Positions 57,293-64,000 of a stretch of DNA of 64,000 nt are shown here, in pieces; positions within the stretch are counted from its first letter, which is position 1; every line of letters starts with the position of its first letter. The notes under the pieces are model-generated. The model saw nothing but the letters and a program-made list of their open reading frames with translations. It made no database searches and was not told the origin of the DNA. The translations under genes and the position numbers were made by a program. The DNA comes from Jacaranda mimosifolia (taxonomy: Eukaryota; Streptophyta; Magnoliopsida; Lamiales; Bignoniaceae): contig CM032131.1 of NCBI GenBank assembly GCA_018894105.1, positions 5,544,501 to 5,608,500 on the forward strand, written 5' to 3'.

Positions 57293-58650
57293 TAATACTA
57301 GTATGAACCAGGCGTTGCATAAATACTATATGTGAATCTTTTTGGATTTTATTTTTGGTAATAATATCATTTATGTTTGCTTATGATTTTGAATTTAATT
57401 GTAAATGTAGTTGAGCATGCATCGTTGATGGGCGTCGAATCGAATAAATATAAATTCTTACTTTAAAGATATAATTTGTAATCATTTGTGAGTAGGGTCG
57501 TGTTCCACAGGAATTGGTAAATTTTATTTCTTTCAACCTTATTAATAAAATAGAAAAGAGGGGGGATTTTAGTGAAATGAAAAACCTAGAATTTTAAAGT
57601 AAAATAAATCAAATAAGAAATTAATGAGAATGAAATCTAGCCTAAGGTAAAATCTCAGTTTGGTTCACAGATTTAATCATTGATGCAAAGATAAATTTCC
57701 TTTTTCTTGAATAGATTGGTTATAGTTATTGGGACGCTATAATAACTAATATCTCCTTACTATCTGGATAACTAAGAGAAGCTCGTTAGTTATTTTCTTT
57801 GCCAATAAACAATCCTAAAGAAACGCTCATAGAACTTAATTTATCAACAACATTAAAAACTAGAGAGACCCAGCCCTAGCCAACAAACACACACAAGCGG
57901 AGTTCATTTGGACTAGATTATTTATCCACATAACGTAAATCATGCATATTCCCATGCATAACTATGTTATTTGCCACAAGCATTAGAACAATTAAACAAT
58001 TACGGATTTAACGTTCTAATTGATAGAACAAATATTCTAAGTTATCAAATTTGGGTCCTAAATTCAATAAACCTGAATAAAGATAAATAAAAACTCAAGA
58101 AATAAGAAATACAAATTAACTATTTAGATATCACAAATACTGAAGAATCCAAACTTCGATAATCTCTTAGGCTAGAAAAGCAGTCTAGCAACTTATGGAA
58201 AGAAAAAAAATGCAAGAAAATAAAATATGCCAAATAAAAAGATATCAAAAGTCTCTATGAAAGATTCCTAGTTCTCTATAAAGACTACTACTCCTAATAC
58301 AACTAGAAAACTAATTAAGAGTCCTACCAAAGTAGGAAGCTTAAATTCTTCTAATTAAAGAAATATAAGTTAAAATATTCCAAAAATGTACAACTGCCAA
58401 AACATGTCTGCACTCAAATCATTTCCTTCTTCCATTTCTTATCTCTTCGGGAATACGATTTTTGCTTCAAGCATGTCAAATACTCGATTTTCAACTGCAT
58501 TTAGCCCGAATCGTCAATTTGCTTCGCAAAATATAAAATTAAAGTTAAAATCCAACAGTTAAGAATTTTTATTATTAATTATAAAGAAAAATTATACGAA
58601 TTAAATGACAAAAATGCAACTTAACAATCGTCCAACTATTAAGGTTGAGT
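57293..58650. repeat. Non-coding repeat-like segment with GGGTCGTGTTCCACAGG motif
   Basis: Contains a GTAGGGTCGTGTTCCACAGG motif (57492-57511), a sequence type I recognise as recurring in plant non-coding repeats. No terminal repeats or ORF found, so class and borders are unknown. Confidence 0.35.
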
Positions 58651-60479
58651 TTGTTCATTGATCTAATTATAAGATCAATTAAAAGCATATACTTGTCCAA
58701 ACACTTTTTAATGTTTAAGATGTCAATTTATTCATGTACATATCATTGTAGAATTTAGGCTAGATCGAATCAAATTCTTATAAAAATTCACAAACTATAA
58801 CATAATCGATGATTATATCTGCGTTATAGAAAAACTTGTATTTTTTTAATATGTTGATGATAGGTCAAGGTCTATCGGCTTCGTACAAATATTATTTTTA
58901 TAGTTCACAAACAATAATTTATTTTGATATTATTTACCAAAAAAAAAAAAAAAAAATGGCCCCTTCGATATTGAATATGATCCACACCTTTTTTAAAGCA
59001 ACAACTCTCCTCTACTCCTTGAGACAAAAGCCATTGTCTCTATCATTCACCTGTGAAACTATGTCAGACTGTACGGATTACCATATGCTCTGCCCTAACG
59101 GACACATGAGCATTAAGCATGGAAATCATTTTGTTTTACTCATTTCGATGTAAATTCTTTCAATTGTTTAAATAATTTTACAGTAATTTTTTATATAATT
59201 AAGAGCCAATAACAACAAAACAATATCTAGAAAAGTGGCTTCGTTAATGCATTACTAACTTTTACTATTCTGTAACTTAGAAAATAACTAAAATTTATTT
59301 CAAGTACCAATTGGACGCCAAAGTATTTATTTACATACATATATACTTAAAGTTTAAATATCACACATACAAATATGAAGATGGTGTTACTAAACTAATT
59401 GACTGCTCAGTAGTTTGGATGTCATAATAGAACATCACACATTTTTTTTTCTTTTTCCTTTTCCCCCCCTTTTCTCATTGAATTAGGAACTGACTTGGTT
59501 GGAATAGAGTGTTTGGATGAATTTATGAACTTGTTAAATCATTTTATTGATATTTGAAAATTTTAAATTATTTTGTAAAATATTGAAGAGGTAAACTTAC
59601 AAATTTTCAAAATAAAATGTTAGAATCTTATAAAGCAAAAAAAAGATCCTAGCTTTTATGAAATCCTAACAAACTCTGTACGCTTTGGCCATATTAATTA
59701 TATAATAAGTTATCATTATTAATATTTTATAAATCGTATAATCTTATTCTATTGAAATACTTCAAAAATTTATATAATTTAAAAATAAAATTCAATATTT
59801 TATAAACCCCCAAAATATATTATAAGATGTAAGAACTGATATAATCTTTTGAATATACTAAACCAATATACCCTCTAAGTGGAGACATATGAGAGCTAGC
59901 AGTTACAAACGCTATCTTTTTCTAAAAAATAAAAATGAAAAATCTATCAACCTTTCTAAAATAGATTCAATCAACCCCAAAAAAACAAGATATGTCTATA
60001 AACTTAAAAAAAAAAAAAAGGAAGAAGAAGAAGAACTTTGCTTCTTTAGAAAACCCTACTTTGTACAGAAGTACAGCATCCTCTCATCTTTGCACATCAG
60101 ATACCTTTATGGGAGGTACAAAAATATACTACTTAAATACTTGGGGTCATGAAAACTGCAAAAATTCTTTGATGCCATTAAAACCTTTGGAAGCCACTAA
60201 GGTCACTGTCTAAAGAAGCAAAATAAGAGGGGTACTGTTGAGCACTTGCTGCGAAATTTTAGTACGGCTTCGAAATAACTTATTTGAAAGGCTACAAAAA
60301 GAAATTTTCAATTTATATATATGCATCACATTGTGCTTAAACTTTCACTACCCCAACTTTCTGCTTAACTTAAATAAAGATTTCAAAAGCATACTTGTAA
60401 ATGATAAGTTTTTGTATATATATTTTATAGAAAGTTTGTTGAACGTGAAAGTGATAGAGAGTGAAGAGCAAGAGTTAGG
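58651..60479. other. Upstream intergenic region of the homeobox gene
   Basis: AT-rich. Holds a 65-residue ORF starting at 58959 (MAPSILNMIHTFFKATTLLYS..CETMSDCTDYHMLCPNG) of uncertain reality; see findings. Near 59500-59720 there are weak matches to MITE family A. A (GAA)n run lies at 60020-60033. Confidence 0.4.
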
Positions 60480-61070
60480 GTGACCCTGCAGGCCCCTTTT
60501 CTTTTTCTTCTCCTCTCTTTTCATTATCCGGCCCTTTCTCCCTTGGCTTTCTTTTGTATTGTCCGGTCGATAAACTTGTCCTTAAGATTCCATTTGAAGC
60601 ACAAAGATCAACACATTAGAGTTAATTTCTCCATCAGAAAGAAAAGGATGTTTCTGGGATTCGATTCAATCATATCCGAACCGTGCTTCCTTTAGCAGGT
60701 GGGTACTTATCTGACAAACTCAGAAATTTTTGAGGGAATAATTAAGTGAAAGAAAATTTATTTATCTTTGTGAAAAATTTGATCTTGAATTTATACAAAC
60801 ACCCCCCCCCCCCCGACCTTTTTCCCGGTTTGTTTGTTTTAGTTATGTTGTGTTCATAGGCAATATGATTTCTTTTACACATGTGGGGCAGATTCAGGAC
60901 TCGAGATGGTTTCAGACAAGGCCGTGCTGCTGTTAAACTTCTATGCAGAAGTAAATTATCAGCTCCAAGTTTCTTCTTCCACTCTGAAAAAAGAGAAAAC
61001 CGACTGCTAGGCCCCAAAACAAAGATTTTTGAATTTCTCAAGATCTTGGTTTTCTTCTAGCTAGGAATTC
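60480..61070 (+). promoter_or_regulatory. Probable leader with a 5' UTR intron of the BEL1-like gene
   Basis: T/C-rich transcript-like stretch from about 60490. A donor TTTAGCAG/GTGGGT at 60699 and acceptor GGGGCAG before 60892 suggest a leader intron of about 190 bp, holding a poly-C run (60801-60814). Leader introns are common in this family. Inferred from signals only. Confidence 0.45.
60648..60695 (+). CDS. Upstream ORF in the BEL1-like leader (15 codons)
   Basis: MFLGFDSIISEPCFL then TAG, ending three bases before the presumed leader-intron donor. It would sit in the mature leader whether or not the intron is spliced. It is not known to me as a conserved peptide uORF; a role in dampening translation is only a possibility. 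Confidence 0.3.
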   Translation: MFLGFDSIISEPCFL

Positions 61071-63770
61071 ATGTCCCAAAGTTTCCATCAGGACATCAGC
61101 AGCTTCTCAAATTCATATGAAAGACCTGTGACAGCAAAGCATCAAGGGGATTGGATGTCAAGAATGCAAGGTTTTGGACCGCCGGTGCTGCCCCCAGCAC
61201 AGCCGCCAGTATACGACACCACTGGAGGGATGTTGAGTGTTGTTTTGGACGATCAGATCCAATCAAATTACCGGTGGCCTCAGAAACAACAGCTGCCAAA
61301 TGAGGTTTCAGATGAGGTTGGTTTTCAGCATATCTGATGCAACTGAGCAATAATAGCTGCAACTATCATAAAACTTGTAATAGTCTTCAAAGTTCCATGC
61401 AATTGGACTAAAATAATTCTTGAATTCATCCATTTTCTCATGCAGCTTCCTTTCTTGAATCATCCTCATGCTAAAACTTCAGCTTCATCAGACTCTCACC
61501 TTCAAGGGTTTCACTTGCTGAGCCCTGTGCCGGTGCCAAACATGGAGCCGCCGTCCCAGTTTACCTGGATTCCTGAAAACTACGATGTTGTGAGAACTGG
61601 AAGATCAATTATGGAGGGACAAGGCCTTTCTTTATCACTATCGTCCTCTTCAAGGAACTTGGAGGCCACCAAATTCGATAAAAATATAAATCTTGGGCAT
61701 GGCGAATTATACTTCCATGGTCAAGGAATAGAGCCTTCTAATTCATATAACCCATATGGACTGAAAGATCTTGGGGCTACCCAGCAACAGTTCCATTTTT
61801 CTAACAGACTGTCAGATCATGAGAATGAGTTTCACTTTGGGCTTGTGGAATCCACAAGCAGCAGTACTAATAATGCCTTGAGGAACTCGAGATACTTGAA
61901 AGCGGCCCAAGAATTGTTGGAAGAGTTCTGTTGTGTTGGGAGAGGGCAGTTGAAAAACAAGAGATTCACGAATCAAGATATAAACCCTAATTCAACTTCG
62001 GATAATAACGGTGGTGATGCAGCAGGTCCACCTTCCTCAAAAGATCGTCGCCCCTTTCCATCTGCGGAAAGATCTGAGCACCAGAGAAGAAAAATTAAGC
62101 TAATATCCATGCTTGATGAGGTAATTCATGACGCTCTTTAATTTCTCTCCATAACCGGAATTCCAAAAATATTCAATAGAACCCAATTATCTACTTTATT
62201 TTTCCTTAATGATGAATATCCCACCAAACTTAATTAGCACTTAATTAGTATAAAATTGTAGGGTTAATTCATTAATTAGTATACTAATTATATAAGGTTA
62301 TTTTACTATGTCATTTTGGAAGGGTACATGTCTATGGAATAATCGACATGCCCCCATTATATATATAAGCTGTAGCAGCTGGGGAATCGGAATCGTAAGG
62401 GGAAAGCTGCTAGAGGCTGCTCTTAGATCTTGGAGTATATAGTTTTGTTGCTCAAGGAAAATATGGTTCCAATCTTTGTCCACTTGGGGACCATTAATTT
62501 CTATTTTGATTCTTTCTTAATTAATCTTGAAATGCACCTGTTAAAATAATGGGTAGTGGTGAAATTATTGGAACAAGACATCTGATCTTCCCCTGTAATA
62601 ATATTTGATGGTTCAAAAATGTCAGCCTTTGGGTTTAAAAGGAGAAAAAAGGTCTTCATGAGTACTGTGCTTTAAAGAATTAAGAAATCAGGACATCATC
62701 ATCTTCTGTGTATATTCCTTTAAGATCAATTAATTAAATTATTCCGATCATTATTTGCAATATATGCATATAAAAGCCAATGTCATAACTTTATTTCTAC
62801 ATCCCTTCTGCCGGAAAAAGCTTGACACATTGCAGATTTTTACGCGTCTTCTCTCGTAGTGGGACTCCTCATGCTAGTCATGGTTCCATTAATTTAAGTT
62901 TATTTTTGGTTATCATTATTTGGAGGGTGTTCTCATGTAAATTTACATATCTTATAAAATGTCTTTCGAGTCTGTAAAATATTAAATATTAATTTAATTA
63001 AAGTTCTTAAAATATTTGAATTAAAGCTTATAAAACATTACTTATAAGAGTTTTATAATTGATATGATTCGAATGAAAAAAATTATAATTTTTTTAAAAA
63101 TAAATTAAGAATCCTTTATACTTTTTAAAAATAAATTAAAAATTTATTTTTCTAAAGAGTTTATCATAAGATTCTTATATTTAATTTATTTTATGAACTT
63201 ATAAATACCGTTTTTAAAAATTTTATTAAAATTTTTATAATAATTAATAAAATATTTTGAAAAGCTTATAACGTCGGTCAAACGCATTTTAATCTTTCTA
63301 AGCCAATTATTTGTGCTAGCTAATTATACTATTATTTTTATCTAGACAATGTAGCTCGTTTTTGACACTTATATATATAATCAGGTGGATGCAAGATACA
63401 CCCGGTACTGCGAACAAATGCAGGCAATGGTGAATTCATTTAATTCAGCAGTGGGGCAAGGGGCGGCAGCTCCATACACGGGGCTAGCCCAGAAGGCGAT
63501 GTCCCGGCATTTCCGGTGCATAAAGGACGCCATTGTCGGGCAGCTGAAGCAGACCTGCGAAGCTCTTGGGGAGAAAGATGTGAGCGGCGCAAATGGGTTG
63601 ACTAAAGGGGAAACCCCACGGCTGAAGTTGCTTGAGCAAAAGTATAGGCAGCAAAAAGCCCTTCAGCATATGGGAATTGTGGATCCTGAATCGTGGAGGC
63701 CCCAGCGGGGATTGCCTGAGCGATCTGTTAACATACTCAGAGCCTGGCTTTTTGAGCATTTTCTTCATCC
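61071..63770 (+). CDS. BEL1-like homeodomain (TALE) transcription factor, 5' three exons, cut by window edge
   Basis: Exon 1 61071 to 61304 or 61316 (two GAG/GTT donors in the same phase); exon 2 61446-62120 (acceptor ATGCAG, donor GATGAG/GTAATT); exon 3 63385-63770 (acceptor AATCAG, donor CATCC/GTATAT). The joined protein starts MSQSFHQDISSFSNSYERP. It has a GQGLSLSLSS (ZIBEL-like) motif, the SKY part (SRYLKAAQELLEEFCCVGRG), and the BEL part (RRKIKLISMLDEVDARYTRYCEQMQAM... as separate blocks, then YTGLAQKAMSRHFRCIKDAI). The homeodomain begins (WRPQRGLPERSVNILRAWLFEHFLHP). The rest of the homeodomain (YPSD... to WFINARVR in relatives) must lie beyond the window. BEL1-like proteins pair with KNOX proteins in the nucleus to control meristem and organ patterning. 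Intron 2 contains a MITE. Confidence 0.93.
62121..63384 (+). other. BEL1-like intron 2 (1.26 kb), with MITE
   Basis: GT-AG intron between SKY and BEL halves of the POX domain, phase 0. It holds the family A MITE at 62923-63288. No gene otherwise. Confidence 0.8.
62923..63288. mobile_element. MITE family A, copy 3 (in homeobox gene intron)
   Basis: Begins GGAGGGTGTTCTCATG; right end reverse complement AAAATGCGTTTGACCGACG. The interior shares AAAGCTTATAAAACATTACTT and ATAATTGATATGATT-type words with copies 1 and 2. More diverged; target duplication not clear (TTA/TTT-type flank). Confidence 0.5.
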
Positions 63771-64000
63771 GTATATACTCTCTCTCTCTCTCTCTCATAT
63801 ATATACACTGCAGAGACATAATATATACATAGCATTAGAACAAATACATAAAAAATGACATTAGCGTAGCATGCATTAGATCTGCTAATGTACAAAAAGA
63901 TTTCTGCATTAAAAACCTTGATTTCTTAGCTGCTTGCTGTCTGTGGGGTACAAAAGAAAGGGACTAAATGTGGAGTGTAGATCCACTAGGTAGATTAGTG
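63771..64000 (+). other. Start of BEL1-like intron 3
   Basis: Follows the donor GTATATAC; contains a CT microsatellite at 63779-63797. The next exon is not in the window. Confidence 0.8.

Noticed and set aside
63484..63832. Minus- and alternative-frame ORFs near the right edge
   Set aside because: Shadows of BEL1-like exon 3.

Overview
The window is nuclear DNA of a flowering plant, most likely a eudicot. It is strongly AT-rich with low gene density. It contains an intronless LysM receptor-like kinase gene, an 11-exon DA1-type peptidase gene, a BEL1-like homeobox gene and many plant transposon families. I could not fix the species.

Layout. 64-1938 (+): intronless LysM receptor-like (pseudo)kinase of the LYK4/LYK5 type. 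2423-12200 (-): a complete DA1/DAR gene (UIM, LIM, HEMMH peptidase). Its 11 coding exons join in phase to 517 codons, and its 5' leader probably reaches to about 13.8 kb. The kinase and DA1 genes converge tail to tail. 61071-63770 (+): the first three coding exons of a BEL1-like homeobox gene, which runs off the right edge inside the homeodomain.

The 47 kb between the DA1 leader and the homeobox gene is almost entirely transposon-derived and nested. A 10.7 kb Ty3/gypsy element of the Tat type (20932-31598, 760/765 bp LTRs, target duplication GAATG) sits inside an older 1.17 kb terminal-inverted-repeat element (ends 20798 and 32639, TAA duplication). It carries gag, protease, RT, RNase H, a second archaeal-type RNase H and integrase, all broken by stops. 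An antisense gene family with a 'putative gypsy type transposon' (Transposase_28-like) domain lies between pol and the 3' LTR. A second relic of this antisense gene lies at 44.6-46.9 kb, beside what looks like a reversed LTR (37.9-39.1 kb). A 5.25 kb CACTA element (39243-44493, TTC duplication) was inserted between the two, and a Tourist-like MITE lies inside the CACTA element. Also present are a Copia gag relic (37.4 kb), a tRNA-derived SINE (33.1 kb), a small CACTA element (53848-55385), a hAT-like element (16904-18096), and several PIF/Harbinger-type MITEs with TAA/TTA duplications. A TIR element at about 49.0-50.6 kb has captured the 5' part of a chloroplast-type ABCF5 gene.

The genes do not form a pathway. 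The LysM protein is a cell-surface chitin/Nod-type sensor component, DA1 is a ubiquitin-activated peptidase limiting organ size, and the BEL1-like protein is a TALE transcription factor. Main points of interest: a tandem duplication at the DA1 exon-3 splice donor that creates a possible cryptic exon, the antisense retrotransposon gene seen twice, the ABCF5 capture, nested insertion events dated by target duplications, and hairpin-forming palindromes.
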